The notes beneath the pieces are model-generated. The model did not search any database and was not told the origin of the DNA. It saw only the letters and a program-made list of their open reading frames with translations. From NCBI GenBank assembly GCA_937931645.1, contig CALHAR010000002.1, positions 62,001 to 126,000 of the forward strand: a stretch of 64,000 nucleotides of DNA. Direction: 5' to 3'. The stretch comes from an uncultured Alphaproteobacteria bacterium. GTDB taxonomy: Bacteria; Pseudomonadota; Alphaproteobacteria; Micavibrionales; Micavibrionaceae. Below are positions 1 to 8,892 of this stretch, in pieces; position 1 is the first letter of the stretch; each line of letters begins with the position of its first letter. Position numbers and translations under genes: made by a program.

Positions 1-246
1 AGAACGGATGCTTTTATTCAAACAGCACTAGCAAGGTTAGATGATAACTTTTCTGAATGTCAGGCAGATGTTATTGATACATCTGCTGGAGATATTGAGT
101 TGACAAGTACCGCAGGTGCTTCTGATCCAGAATGTTTGGATGGAGAGACGTGTTTCCGTTTTTGGATTACAATTCAACCAAGTGCTGTTTATTTGGGAGA
201 TACAGATGGTGAAGAAGGTGCTTCACCTGGAGCAGAGTGTCCTTAA
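1..246 (+). CDS. C-terminal end of an unrecognised protein (5' end outside window)
   Basis: An open frame enters from the left edge and ends at TAA 244-246, giving 81 visible residues. It contains three spaced cysteines and an acidic, Gly/Pro-containing tail (ending SPGAECP). The composition, with Cys, Asp, Thr and Ser and few Lys, would suit an exported or pilin-like protein, but I recognise no family. It is convergent with the histidine kinase gene and the two stops overlap by four bases. The frame has no internal stops and shows normal codon use, so I consider it coding. Its function cannot be stated. Confidence 0.6.
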   Translation, partial: RTDAFIQTALARLDDNFSECQADVIDTSAGDIELTSTAGASDPECLDGETCFRFWITIQPSAVYLGDTDGEEGASPGAECP

Positions 247-2192
247 GGTTCTAAGCTTGTTATTTCTTTTTCAACACGTTGGAACTCGATTGTAATTTTT
301 TTTATTAAATCTGGGCGCTCTTGTTGAGCTTCTGATTCATCCTGTAGCTTTGACGCATAATCACCGAGGATATTGGCGCAAGCTGAACGTGCTGCTCCTT
401 TTAGGCTGTGGGCTAATTCACTTAGGTCATGGAAGTTTTGGTTTTCGTGCGCCTGTGAAATTTTCTCTATCAAAGGTTTTGTCATTTCAATGAACATGCC
501 GAGCATTTCGATAGTATCTTCGTCAAGCCCTCCCATTTGTTCAACAACGGCATTTTGATCGATAGCGGGTTTTTCTGATATGGAGATTTTGGTGTTTTTT
601 GATTTTTGAGTTGTTGCTGTGTTATGTGTTTCTTCCAATAACCCCCAGCGGACAAGAAGGCGTTGAAGTTGACCTAAAGAAACAGGTTTAAGTAAACATT
701 CATCAAAACCGTGTGACATATAATTTTGACGTTGGCTCATTTGTACGTCTGCGGTAAGTGATATTACGGGGAAGTGGCGATTATTTTTTTTATCGTCCTC
801 ACGGATTTTTTTTATAACGTCATAACCATCCATTTCGGGCATGTGCAGATCTGTTAAAAGGATTCCATATTCACCACTCGAAATACACTCTAAGGCTTCT
901 ATACCATTTTCAACGAAGGTCGCGTCAACGCCGAGTTTATCTAGTTGACGCTGTAACACATCGCGGACGCTTGCGGTGTCTTCGGCGACAAGAAGTTTTG
1001 TTGGTCCATCAGTAGACATCTTCTCGACTTTACTGGCCGCGTCTTGAACGGCTTCGCCCAACCCAATGCGGCTGGCAGGTTTTGTGAGGTAAGTTACCCC
1101 AAGCGACTGTAATGTGTGTTGCAAACCTGCATCTTCACGTACTGTATACATGATGAAACCAGTAAAAGGACGTAATTCCATCAGTTCGCGTATCAGATCA
1201 AGCCCTAACCCATCAGGCAAGCCTTGATCAATGATTGCAACGTCGAATGGGCGGCGGATAGCAAGTTCTAAAGCTTCTCCATAAGTTGGACAACTTTCTA
1301 CTGTTGCACCCATAGACTGTAGAGATCTCATAATTTCTTTTGCCCCTTGGGGATGGTCTTCAACAGATAAAATAGATAATCCATCGAGTGAGGGCATAGC
1401 GGTGTTTTGAGAATCGGTGGCTACCTCTTCAGTCGGAATTTCAAACCAGAAAGTTGAGCCTTTGCCTTCAGTTGATTGAACACCAATTTCTCCGCCCATA
1501 ATCTCAACAAGCTTTTTACTAATTGATAACCCTAAACCTGTACCCCCATATTTACGTGATGTTGAGTTATCCGCTTGTGTGAAAGGCGTAAAGAGAGTGT
1601 CGGCGATATCTTGGCTCATACCAATACCTGTATCGGTGATTTCAAAACGCAAACCGACTTTATTTTCTTTTGTTTCAATATGTTGGCACTCTTTAGTGAT
1701 TTTAATTGTTACCGTCCCTTTATGGGTGAATTTTAAGGCATTACTCATGAGGTTCATGATGACTTGTCTTAGGCGTTTAGGGTCACCGACGACGACAAAG
1801 GGTACATCTTTTGCAATGTCGTCTTTAAGACCGACAGGTTTTCCTTGGACTTTAACTGCCATGGCCTCATTAATTCCGTAAGCGAGGGTACGAACAGGAA
1901 CTTCAAAGTTATCGAGAGCCATTTGGTTTGCATCCATTTTCGCAAAATCTAAGATATCATCTAAAATTTCAAGTAAACCACTGGCAGAGTTCTTGGCTGT
2001 TTTTACCATCGACATAATATTGGAATCTGGTTTTTCTTGTTCGATAAGCTCTAATAAACCATAGACAGATTGCATGGGCGTGCGGATTTCATGGCTCATT
2101 GTTGCCAAAAAATTAGATTTCTGATCTGCCGCAGCGTCAGCCTGTACGAGTTCTCGCTGTAGTTGCTCAATTGTAGGTTGTTTTGTTGTCAT
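243..2192 (-). CDS. Soluble hybrid histidine kinase (HisKA-HATPase-REC-REC-Hpt)
   Basis: This 649-residue protein carries a complete phosphorelay in one chain. The HisKA H-box (SHEIRTPM) has the phosphorylated His at 34. The ATP-binding domain has its N-box near 147-151, DTGIGM at 187 and GGTGLGLS near 216. The first receiver spans about 273-390 (ED 278-279, D322, K371). The second spans about 400-515 (D448 in TDLHMPEMDG, K502). A C-terminal Hpt domain has HSLKG with His 595. There is no transmembrane segment and only about 20 residues before HisKA, so the signal probably comes from a partner protein. Hybrid kinases of this type feed a separate response regulator, which is not in the window. 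The gene stands alone on the minus strand, divergent from asd. Confidence 0.93.
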   Translation of the reverse strand: MTTKQPTIEQLQRELVQADAAADQKSNFLATMSHEIRTPMQSVYGLLELIEQEKPDSNIMSMVKTAKNSASGLLEILDDILDFAKMDANQMALDNFEVPVRTLAYGINEAMAVKVQGKPVGLKDDIAKDVPFVVVGDPKRLRQVIMNLMSNALKFTHKGTVTIKITKECQHIETKENKVGLRFEITDTGIGMSQDIADTLFTPFTQADNSTSRKYGGTGLGLSISKKLVEIMGGEIGVQSTEGKGSTFWFEIPTEEVATDSQNTAMPSLDGLSILSVEDHPQGAKEIMRSLQSMGATVESCPTYGEALELAIRRPFDVAIIDQGLPDGLGLDLIRELMELRPFTGFIMYTVREDAGLQHTLQSLGVTYLTKPASRIGLGEAVQDAASKVEKMSTDGPTKLLVAEDTASVRDVLQRQLDKLGVDATFVENGIEALECISSGEYGILLTDLHMPEMDGYDVIKKIREDDKKNNRHFPVISLTADVQMSQRQNYMSHGFDECLLKPVSLGQLQRLLVRWGLLEETHNTATTQKSKNTKISISEKPAIDQNAVVEQMGGLDEDTIEMLGMFIEMTKPLIEKISQAHENQNFHDLSELAHSLKGAARSACANILGDYASKLQDESEAQQERPDLIKKITIEFQRVEKEITSLEP

Positions 2193-2280
2193 GAATTAAG
2201 GTTTGAATTATCCGTTGAATGCCGTTATTACACTAATAAGAATAAAGCAATATAAGAGTTTTGAAAAAGGAATAATAACA

Positions 2281-3303
2281 ATGACATATAAAGTCGCCGT
2301 TGTCGGTGCTACAGGAAATGTAGGACGAGAGATGCTCGAGATTCTTCATGAGCGTAATTTTCCCGTTAGTGAAGTGATTGCCTTGGCTTCAGCACGCTCT
2401 GTCGGCAAAGAAGTGTCCTTTGGCGATAAAGATTTAAAAATACAGGATTTGGCTAAATATGACTTCAAGGGAACGGACTTTGTCTTTTCTTCTCCCGGTG
2501 CGAAAGTATCTGCAGAGTTTGCCCCTAAAGCGGCAGAGGCGGGCGCAATCGTTATTGATAATACGAGTCATTTTCGTATGGAGCCTGATATTCCTTTAGT
2601 GGTACCAGAAGTTAACCCAGAGGCACTTAAAAATTATTCAAAACGTAATATCATTGCTAATCCGAACTGCTCTACTATACAGATGCTGGTTGCTCTAAAA
2701 CCCCTTCATGATGTAGCGAAGATTAAACGTGTTGTCGTTTCAACCTATCAGTCTGTATCGGGTGCAGGAAAAGAAGCGATGGATGAATTATTCAATCAAA
2801 GCCGCACTTTCTTTATGAATAATGAACCAAAAACTGAAATTTTTCCAAAGCAGATTGCTTTTAATGTGATACCGCAGATTGATAAGTTTATCGAGAATGG
2901 TGAAGATAAAGGCATGACCAAAGAGGAATGGAAAATGGTTGTTGAAACTAAGAAGATCTTAGACAGTAAGATTGAAGTTTGTGCGAATTGCGTTCGTATG
3001 CCAGTCTTTATTGGGCATGCGGAAATGATCAATGTTGAGTTTGAGGAAAAGATAACACCATCTGAGGCTATGAAGTTGTGGCAGAAATTTGATGGTGTAT
3101 CAGTTATCGATCTGAGTAGCGAGATGGAATATGTTACTCCTGCAGAAATTGCAGGTGAAGATGATGTGTTTGTATCTCGTGTGCGTAAAGATAACACTGT
3201 AAAGCATGGCTTAAATTTCTGGTGTGTCAGCGATAATATGCGTAAAGGGGCGGCGTTGAACTCAATTCAAATTGCGGAAACGCTTATTAAAGACTACCTG
3301 TAA
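2281..3303 (+). CDS. asd: Aspartate-semialdehyde dehydrogenase
   Basis: Asd reduces aspartyl-4-phosphate to aspartate semialdehyde with NADPH, the branch point to lysine/diaminopimelate, threonine and methionine. The protein is 340 residues, usual for the family. The N-terminal Rossmann motif is VAVVGATGNVGREML, and the catalytic cysteine is Cys130 in NPNCSTIQM. The SGAGKEAM segment and the C-terminal GAALNSIQIAE are also typical. I chose ATG 2281 because AAAGGA lies just upstream and the protein then starts directly at the Rossmann fold; the frame is open upstream to 2203 but those codons are unlike the family. The gene is transcribed divergently from the kinase gene. Confidence 0.96.
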   Translation: MTYKVAVVGATGNVGREMLEILHERNFPVSEVIALASARSVGKEVSFGDKDLKIQDLAKYDFKGTDFVFSSPGAKVSAEFAPKAAEAGAIVIDNTSHFRMEPDIPLVVPEVNPEALKNYSKRNIIANPNCSTIQMLVALKPLHDVAKIKRVVVSTYQSVSGAGKEAMDELFNQSRTFFMNNEPKTEIFPKQIAFNVIPQIDKFIENGEDKGMTKEEWKMVVETKKILDSKIEVCANCVRMPVFIGHAEMINVEFEEKITPSEAMKLWQKFDGVSVIDLSSEMEYVTPAEIAGEDDVFVSRVRKDNTVKHGLNFWCVSDNMRKGAALNSIQIAETLIKDYL

Positions 3304-3477
3304 TCTATTGTTCTTAAATATTAATTGCGAACGCGTTACGACTGTGTTCTTTGTGGTGATTTGTTGTATTGAGCTGCTTTGTTTGTTTTAATGGTTGAAG
3401 AGTAACGTTCTGTTTTCTGGTTCAGATACTTCATTCAACCGAGGTTCCCAATTAAATCTTTATATAAATTTGCTTAT

Positions 3478-4029
3478 ATGGCAGGTGCGAAGTTTTTCAA
3501 CAGAGTTGAAGACGCTAACGCCTGTGATCTTAAATATGGCAGTCAAAACTGTAGAACAGAGGCAACAGGAATGCCCTATGTCGAGGAGGACCGTTTTTAT
3601 ATTTTTGACGGTTTTGATTTTGGTGAAGGGCATTCTGTTTTTGATAATAGATTTGCCCAGAAAAACTTACGCTTATTTGTTGCGAATGATGCCGTATCGC
3701 TGCCTAGACAATTGGCACCAAATGTACTCTCTGAGTATTTGTTACGCCAAGAGAGAGGGTACGGTGTGCCTATTTTTGTTGACCACCCAGAAAAAATGTT
3801 AACCGATTCACAGAAATTAGAAGTGATCATGTCTTACTTAATGATTGATTTTGACTGTCTCAACCGAAGATATGTGATGGAAGAAATCTGTGATGTGTCA
3901 TTGAAGAATGCTCAAACCTTGTGGGAAAAAATATCAGAAAATAAGGTTAATAATATTTCCTTGGCTTCGGTTTTTGATTCGGCCAGAGAAAAAACAAATC
4001 AATACTTATTGATACGTCTAGTGGCTTAA
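3478..4029 (+). CDS. Hypothetical protein
   Basis: The frame encodes up to 183 residues and I do not recognise it. The protein is rich in aromatic and acidic residues (DRFYIFDGFDFGEGHSVFD), with no signal peptide or membrane segment and no catalytic motif I can name. Two starts are possible. ATG 3478 has no ribosome-binding site. ATG 3571 has AGAGG at 3558-3562 with eight bases spacing and would give 152 residues; I regard it as at least as likely. A competing frame at 3395-3802 has a less protein-like composition and is rejected. The gene stands alone between asd and the sdh operon. Confidence 0.5.
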   Translation: MAGAKFFNRVEDANACDLKYGSQNCRTEATGMPYVEEDRFYIFDGFDFGEGHSVFDNRFAQKNLRLFVANDAVSLPRQLAPNVLSEYLLRQERGYGVPIFVDHPEKMLTDSQKLEVIMSYLMIDFDCLNRRYVMEEICDVSLKNAQTLWEKISENKVNNISLASVFDSAREKTNQYLLIRLVA

Positions 4030-4170
4030 ATGACAATCCAAAACCCAGAGTACCAAAGATTGATTGGTATAAAGATTTAGAGCCAATACCCTAATTTTAA
4101 ACTTTAAGAGGGGGGATTTTCTTATTTTCACGTAAATTCATATATTCGTGGCTATCTATGTTTTTTCCTC

Positions 4171-4199
4171 TTGGAAATGAAGGTGTAACCCTCTATTGT
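4171..4199 (+). promoter_or_regulatory. Candidate sigma-70 promoter of the sdh operon
   Basis: TTGGAA (4171-4176) and TATTGT (4194-4199) are separated by exactly 17 bases, about 30 bases upstream of the sdhC start. It is the best match I found in the 199 bases between the hypothetical gene and sdhC. This is inference from consensus only. Confidence 0.4.
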
Positions 4200-4228
4200 A
4201 GTCATTCAATTTAATGGGATTTATATCT

Positions 4229-4690
4229 ATGTCTGAAGAATCTACTTTAAGAGAAAGACCGCTTTCACCGCATTTACAGGTTTATCGATTACCATATAAC
4301 GCTCTTATGTCTATTGTGGGGCGCATGGTTGGAATTGGATTATGTGTTTCGTTACTTGTCCTGTTGGGCTGGTTTATTGCAGTTGTGTGGAATCCTGGGT
4401 TTTATACGCAATCTTTAGAGTTTTTGAATGCGCCATGGGTTAAGTATATTGCTATGTTATGGGCGTTTTCAGTGTTCTTTTATATAGGTAATGGGGTGCG
4501 TCACGTCTTGTGGAGCATAGGCATTGGTGTTAATGAGCAAGCGGGTATTCGAACAGGTAACATTGTTTTAATGCTTTCCGTAATTTTAACTTTTGCCTTA
4601 TGGCAATTCTCTTGTGGTTGCTGGTCTAATGATTATGAGGCGGCGCCAGTGGCGGAGAAGGTCAAAGCGGAGCAGGAGAGTGTTGAATAA
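4229..4690 (+). CDS. sdhC: Succinate dehydrogenase cytochrome b556 subunit
   Basis: This is a membrane anchor of complex II, which binds heme b and ubiquinone together with SdhD. The 153-residue protein begins with the family signature RPLSPHLQVYRLP followed by a Ser/Gly-rich first helix (IVGRMVGIGL). It has three hydrophobic segments and the heme-region motif GVRHVLWSIG, whose His is the likely heme ligand. I prefer ATG 4229 (MSEEST) over the in-frame ATG 4214, because alphaproteobacterial SdhC normally starts a few residues before RPLSPHLQ. The stop overlaps the sdhD start by one base (TAATG). The C-terminal tail is charged and Glu-rich. Confidence 0.93.
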   Translation: MSEESTLRERPLSPHLQVYRLPYNALMSIVGRMVGIGLCVSLLVLLGWFIAVVWNPGFYTQSLEFLNAPWVKYIAMLWAFSVFFYIGNGVRHVLWSIGIGVNEQAGIRTGNIVLMLSVILTFALWQFSCGCWSNDYEAAPVAEKVKAEQESVE

Positions 4691-5091
4691 TGTCTAAATC
4701 AAATAATGCTATTTTAACGGATATGAAGAAAGCCAAAGGGCTAGGTTCTGCACATCATGGTGCGATACATAAGCTTCAGCATGATATTACAACGCTTGTT
4801 AATATTCCGCTAGTTGCTTGGGTGATCTACTCAATATTTTCATTAAGAAATGCATCTTACCAAGAATTTACGATATGGATGTCAAACCCAGTTTTTATTG
4901 TAATGGCAACTCTGTTTGTCATTGTGACGCTAAAACATTTCGCACTGGAATTACAGGTTGTCATGGAGGATTACATCTCGTCTAAGTGGTTACGTATGGT
5001 GAAAGTTGTCGGCATGAAGCTGTTCTTTTTTGCTTTGGGGACGACAGCAATTATTTCAATTTTAAAGATAGCCTTAAGTGGTGGAGCGTAA
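4690..5091 (+). CDS. sdhD: Succinate dehydrogenase hydrophobic membrane anchor subunit
   Basis: This 133-residue protein is the second membrane subunit of complex II. Near the N-terminus it has GLGSAHHGAIHKLQHDITTLVNIPL, a variant of the usual SdhD opening (short quote, positions about 16-40). Three hydrophobic helices follow. The stretch LKHFALELQVVMEDYI is the conserved helix that carries the quinone and heme neighbourhood. Position and spacing (one-base overlap with sdhC, five bases before sdhA) support translational coupling in the sdh operon. Confidence 0.92.
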   Translation: MSKSNNAILTDMKKAKGLGSAHHGAIHKLQHDITTLVNIPLVAWVIYSIFSLRNASYQEFTIWMSNPVFIVMATLFVIVTLKHFALELQVVMEDYISSKWLRMVKVVGMKLFFFALGTTAIISILKIALSGGA

Positions 5092-5096
5092 AATAA

Positions 5097-6884
5097 ATGA
5101 CTGAAAATTACGAAATTATAGATCATGAATATGATGTTGTCGTTGTTGGTGCTGGTGGTGCTGGCTTGCGTGCTGGCTTTGGCTGTGCGGAAAAGGGCTT
5201 AAAGACAGCACTTATTTCTAAGGTGTTTCCAACACGCTCGCATACTGTGGCGGCGCAGGGTGGTATTTCTGCCGCGCTGGGGAATATGGGAGAAGATGAT
5301 TGGCGCTTTCATATGTATGATACGGTGAAGGGGTCTGACTGGCTCGGCGATCAAGACGCTATTGAATATATGTGTCGTGAAGCGATTCCTGCGGTTATTG
5401 AATTGGAGCATTATGGTGTTCCATTCTCGCGTACGGCGGCAGGTAAGATTTATCAACGGGCGTTTGGTGGTATGACGACTCACTATGGTAAGGGAACAGC
5501 GCAGCGTACTTGTGCAGCGGCTGATCGTACTGGTCACGCGATGTTACATACGCTTTATCAGCAAGCGTTAAAATATAAAGCGGAGTTCTTTATTGAATAT
5601 TTTGCTCTTGACCTCATCATGGAAGAGGGGCGATGCGTTGGTGTTATGTGTTGGAATTTAGATGATGGAACAATTCATCGCTTCCGTGCGCATCAGGTTA
5701 TTTTAGCAACTGGTGGTTATGGTCGTGCTTATTTTTCTTGTACATCGGCGCATACTTGTACAGGTGATGGTGGCGGTATGGTCGCACGTGCTGGCTTGCC
5801 TTTACAAGATATGGAATTTACGCAGTTCCACCCAACAGGAATTTACGGTGCGGGCTGTTTAATTACTGAAGGTGTGCGTGGTGAAGGTGGTTATTTGACC
5901 AACTCAGAAGGGGAACGCTTTATGGAGCGTTATGCGCCGAGTGCCAAAGATTTGGCGTCGCGTGATGTTGTGTCTCGTTCGATGACAGTTGAAATCCGTG
6001 AAGGACGTGGTGTAGGTGAAAATAAAGATCATATTCATTTGAACTTGATGCACCTTGACCCTGAGGTTATTCAGTCCCGTCTGCCAGGTATCGCAGAAAG
6101 TGCAAAAGTTTTTGCGGGAGTCGATGTGACGAAAGAGCCGATTCCGGTTCTGCCGACGGTGCATTATAATATGGGTGGTATTCCAACCAATTTCCGTACA
6201 GAAGTTGTTAGCCCAACGGCGAAAGATCCGCATGCGGTTGTGCCAGGCTTAATGGCGATTGGGGAGGCGGCTTGTGTTTCTGTACATGGCGCGAACCGTT
6301 TGGGGTCGAACTCCTTGCTTGATTTGGTTGTATTTGGCCGCGCGGCGGCGATTGCGGCGGCTGAAACTGTTGTACCAGGAATGCCACATAAAACATTGAA
6401 AGATAACGATGATCAACGTGCTCTTGATAGGCTAGATAAGTACAGAAATTGTTCTGGTGATACATCAACATCAGAGCTTCGTGGTAAAATGCAACGCACG
6501 ATGCAAGACCATGCGGCCGTGTTCCGTACAGGTGATGTGCTGAAAGAAGGCCATGAGAAGATTGTCGAAATTTTTAATGGTCGTAAAAACCTTGGTTTGA
6601 AAGATCGTTCTATGATTTTTAATACAGATTTGGTTGAGACGTTGGAGTTGGATAATTTACTGTATCAATCTGTAGCAAGTTTAGCGGGAGCGGTGAACCG
6701 TGAAGAGTCACGCGGCGCGCATGCACGTGAAGACTTCCCAGATAGAAATGATGAAACATGGATGAAACACAGTATCATGCATGTTGATGAAAAGGGTGAC
6801 ACAAAAATTTCTTATCGTCCTGTTATTTTGACGACACTAACTGACGAAGTCGAAGCCGTACCACCAAAAACGCGAGTTTATTAA
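5097..6884 (+). CDS. sdhA: Succinate dehydrogenase flavoprotein subunit
   Basis: SdhA oxidises succinate to fumarate and passes electrons via covalent FAD to the SdhB iron-sulfur clusters. The protein is 595 residues, full length. It shows the FAD-binding [13 protein letters not shown], the flavinylation motif [10 protein letters not shown] with His49, [10 protein letters not shown], the substrate-loop [19 protein letters not shown] and the C-terminal [13 protein letters not shown]. All catalytic motifs that I can check are intact. The stop overlaps the start of the downstream tautomerase-like gene by one base (TAATG). That is unusual, because sdhB normally follows sdhA directly. Confidence 0.98.
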   Translation: MTENYEIIDHEYDVVVVGAGGAGLRAGFGCAEKGLKTALISKVFPTRSHTVAAQGGISAALGNMGEDDWRFHMYDTVKGSDWLGDQDAIEYMCREAIPAVIELEHYGVPFSRTAAGKIYQRAFGGMTTHYGKGTAQRTCAAADRTGHAMLHTLYQQALKYKAEFFIEYFALDLIMEEGRCVGVMCWNLDDGTIHRFRAHQVILATGGYGRAYFSCTSAHTCTGDGGGMVARAGLPLQDMEFTQFHPTGIYGAGCLITEGVRGEGGYLTNSEGERFMERYAPSAKDLASRDVVSRSMTVEIREGRGVGENKDHIHLNLMHLDPEVIQSRLPGIAESAKVFAGVDVTKEPIPVLPTVHYNMGGIPTNFRTEVVSPTAKDPHAVVPGLMAIGEAACVSVHGANRLGSNSLLDLVVFGRAAAIAAAETVVPGMPHKTLKDNDDQRALDRLDKYRNCSGDTSTSELRGKMQRTMQDHAAVFRTGDVLKEGHEKIVEIFNGRKNLGLKDRSMIFNTDLVETLELDNLLYQSVASLAGAVNREESRGAHAREDFPDRNDETWMKHSIMHVDEKGDTKISYRPVILTTLTDEVEAVPPKTRVY

Positions 6885-7210
6885 TGCCGCATATTATTGT
6901 TGAACATACGAATGATATTGAAAATGTTGCTGACATTGTGGGTTCGTTACATCATAATCTGGCAGGGCAAGAAACGGTGACTTTGGAGGCGGTTAAGTCA
7001 CGCTCTATCGCTGTGAGTAATGCTATTGTAGGTGAGGTACAAGATGGCTCCATGCTTCACGTGACTGTTAAGTTATTGTCAGGTCGTTCTAACGATTTTC
7101 TTGCAAAAATGACTGGTGATTTGCGCGTTGTCGCCAAAAGTAAAGTAGCAGAAAATGTTTCTGTTACCGTTGAATCTGTTGAACTGCATAACGAAAGCTA
7201 TCAAAAATAG
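6884..7210 (+). CDS. Tautomerase-superfamily protein, 5-carboxymethyl-2-hydroxymuconate isomerase (CHMI) type
   Basis: The 108-residue protein begins [12 protein letters not shown], the CHMI/HpcD opening in which Pro2 becomes the catalytic N-terminal proline once Met is removed. Later segments also fit that family: AVKSRS (Arg40), DGSMLHVTVKLLSGRS (Arg68) and a closing ESVELHNESYQK that parallels EIEELHPTLNFK of E. coli HpcD as I recall it. CHMI isomerises a homoprotocatechuate ring-cleavage product, but no aromatic-degradation gene is nearby. The gene lies between sdhA and sdhB, overlapping sdhA by one base and 13 bases before sdhB, so it must be co-expressed with complex II. A function tied to succinate dehydrogenase, such as handling an enol tautomer of oxaloacetate (a known SDH inhibitor), is my speculation. 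Confidence 0.75.
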   Translation: MPHIIVEHTNDIENVADIVGSLHHNLAGQETVTLEAVKSRSIAVSNAIVGEVQDGSMLHVTVKLLSGRSNDFLAKMTGDLRVVAKSKVAENVSVTVESVELHNESYQK

Positions 7211-7223
7211 GTGAATATTAAAT

Positions 7224-8018
7224 ATGGCTAAATTTACATTACCCAAAAAATCAAAAGTTACGAAAGGCGAGAAGTTCGACGCACGTAATGATGGTACGAA
7301 TACAAAGAATTTCTCTGTCTATCGTTGGAATCCTGATGAAGATAAAAACCCACGCATGGATGAGTACGACATCAACCTTGATGAATGCGGGCCAATGGTT
7401 TTGGATGCGATCATTCATATTAAAGACAATGTCGACAGCACGCTGACTTTCCGCCGTTCATGCCGTGAGGGGATTTGTGGCTCTTGTGCGATGAATATTG
7501 ATGGGCGTAACCGTTTGGCGTGTCTAACACCAATCAACGAAGTCAAAGGTGATGTAAAAATTACACCGTTACCGCATATGCCAGTGGTAAAAGACCTTGT
7601 TCCTGACCTCAACCATGCTTATGCACAATATGCGAGTATTGAGCCATGGATGAAAACTGACACACCTGCGCCAACACGTGAGCGTTTGCAAAGTCCCGAG
7701 GATGCGCAAAAACTAAACGGTGCGGATGGGAAAGGTCCTGCGGGCTGTATTTTATGTTTTTGTTGTTCTACCTCCTGCCCATCTTATTGGTGGAATAGTG
7801 ATAAGTTCATGGGACCAGCAATTTTATTGAATGCATGGCGTTGGATTACCGATAGTCGTGATGAAGCAACGGGTGAACGTCTTGATGACCTTGAAGATCC
7901 GTTCAAGTTATACCGTTGCCATACGATTATGAACTGTACCAATGCGTGCCCAAAAGATTTGAACCCTGCGAAGTCAATTGCCGAGATTAAAAAATTAATG
8001 GTTGAAAAACATAGTTAA
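7224..8018 (+). CDS. sdhB: Succinate dehydrogenase iron-sulfur subunit
   Basis: SdhB carries electrons from FAD to ubiquinone through three clusters. The 264-residue protein has the [2Fe-2S] ligands Cys80, Cys85, Cys88 and Cys100 (CREGICGSC...C). The [4Fe-4S] motif starts at Cys175 ([11 protein letters not shown]), and the [3Fe-4S] motif has Cys232, Cys238 and Cys242 ([17 protein letters not shown]). It is the last gene of the sdh operon. Its 3' end faces nadC across 31 bases, without a convincing hairpin terminator. Confidence 0.98.
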   Translation: MAKFTLPKKSKVTKGEKFDARNDGTNTKNFSVYRWNPDEDKNPRMDEYDINLDECGPMVLDAIIHIKDNVDSTLTFRRSCREGICGSCAMNIDGRNRLACLTPINEVKGDVKITPLPHMPVVKDLVPDLNHAYAQYASIEPWMKTDTPAPTRERLQSPEDAQKLNGADGKGPAGCILCFCCSTSCPSYWWNSDKFMGPAILLNAWRWITDSRDEATGERLDDLEDPFKLYRCHTIMNCTNACPKDLNPAKSIAEIKKLMVEKHS

Positions 8019-8049
8019 TATTTTCTAATTGATTTTGACGTTTTTAAAC

Positions 8050-8892
8050 TTAATTTTCAAAATCTAAACCTATATCTAACACAGTGACAGAGTGAGTGAG
8101 GGCGCCGATTGAGATTAGGTCAACGCCGCTTTCGGCGATGGCGCGGACGGTTTTTAAATTTACGCCGCCAGAAGCTTCGGTGATTAAGTTACCATCAACC
8201 ATGGCAACAGCTTTTTTAAGTTGTTCGGGTTTCATATTATCAAGCATCACAATATCCGCGCCGCCATGTTTAATGACTTCACTTAACTGATCGAGCGTAT
8301 CAACCTCAATTTCAATTTTAACGGTATGCCCCGCTGTCTTCGCGCGATCAAGAACAGCCGAAACGCCCCCTGCGGCGGCGATATGGTTGTCTTTAATCAA
8401 GATAGCATCATCCAATCCAAAACGGTGATTGCTCCCACCGCCCATTTTGACGGCATATTTTTGTAAAGTACGAAGCCCTGGTAGGGTTTTACGTGTGCAG
8501 ACGATTTTGGCTTTTGTGCTTTCAACGGCTTTTACGTACTCGGCTGTTTTAGTTGCAATGGCGCTGAGGTGAGAGACGTAGTTTAAACCGACCCGTTCGG
8601 CGGTTAGGATGTTTTGTGCAGGCCCTTCGATGGTCAAAATAGTGTCACCTGCTTTTAAGGTTTCACCATCATTAATATGGCGGGTCAGTTTTATTTTACT
8701 ACAGGTCAATTTATAGGCGATTTCTGCTAACTCTATCCCAGCTAAAATACCACCTTCACGCGCATTCATGTTCGCTTTTATTTGCGTGCCATAAGGAATG
8801 AGAAGTTGGGAAGTGATATCACGTCCGTGCCCTAAATCTTCTTTTAAGGCGGCTTTGACAGCATCTTCGTGAACTAAAGAGAATATGCTCAT
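8050..8892 (-). CDS. nadC: Quinolinate phosphoribosyltransferase (decarboxylating)
   Basis: NadC converts quinolinate and PRPP to nicotinate mononucleotide, the step that follows NadA in de novo NAD synthesis. The protein is 280 residues. Family motifs include DITSQLLIP near the N-terminus, AERVGLNYVSHLSAIATKT, the TRKTLPGLRTLQKYAV substrate-binding stretch, GGGSNHRFGLDDAILIKDNH and the C-terminal SGGVNL...GVDLISIGALTHS. The start ATG overlaps the nadA stop by one base (TGATG), so the two are translationally coupled. No nadB (L-aspartate oxidase) is present in this window. Confidence 0.97.
   Translation of the reverse strand: MSIFSLVHEDAVKAALKEDLGHGRDITSQLLIPYGTQIKANMNAREGGILAGIELAEIAYKLTCSKIKLTRHINDGETLKAGDTILTIEGPAQNILTAERVGLNYVSHLSAIATKTAEYVKAVESTKAKIVCTRKTLPGLRTLQKYAVKMGGGSNHRFGLDDAILIKDNHIAAAGGVSAVLDRAKTAGHTVKIEIEVDTLDQLSEVIKHGGADIVMLDNMKPEQLKKAVAMVDGNLITEASGGVNLKTVRAIAESGVDLISIGALTHSVTVLDIGLDFEN

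Noticed and set aside
3395-3802. Plus-strand frame overlapping the hypothetical gene at 3478
   Set aside because: It lacks a ribosome-binding site and has a less protein-like composition than the frame ending at 4029.
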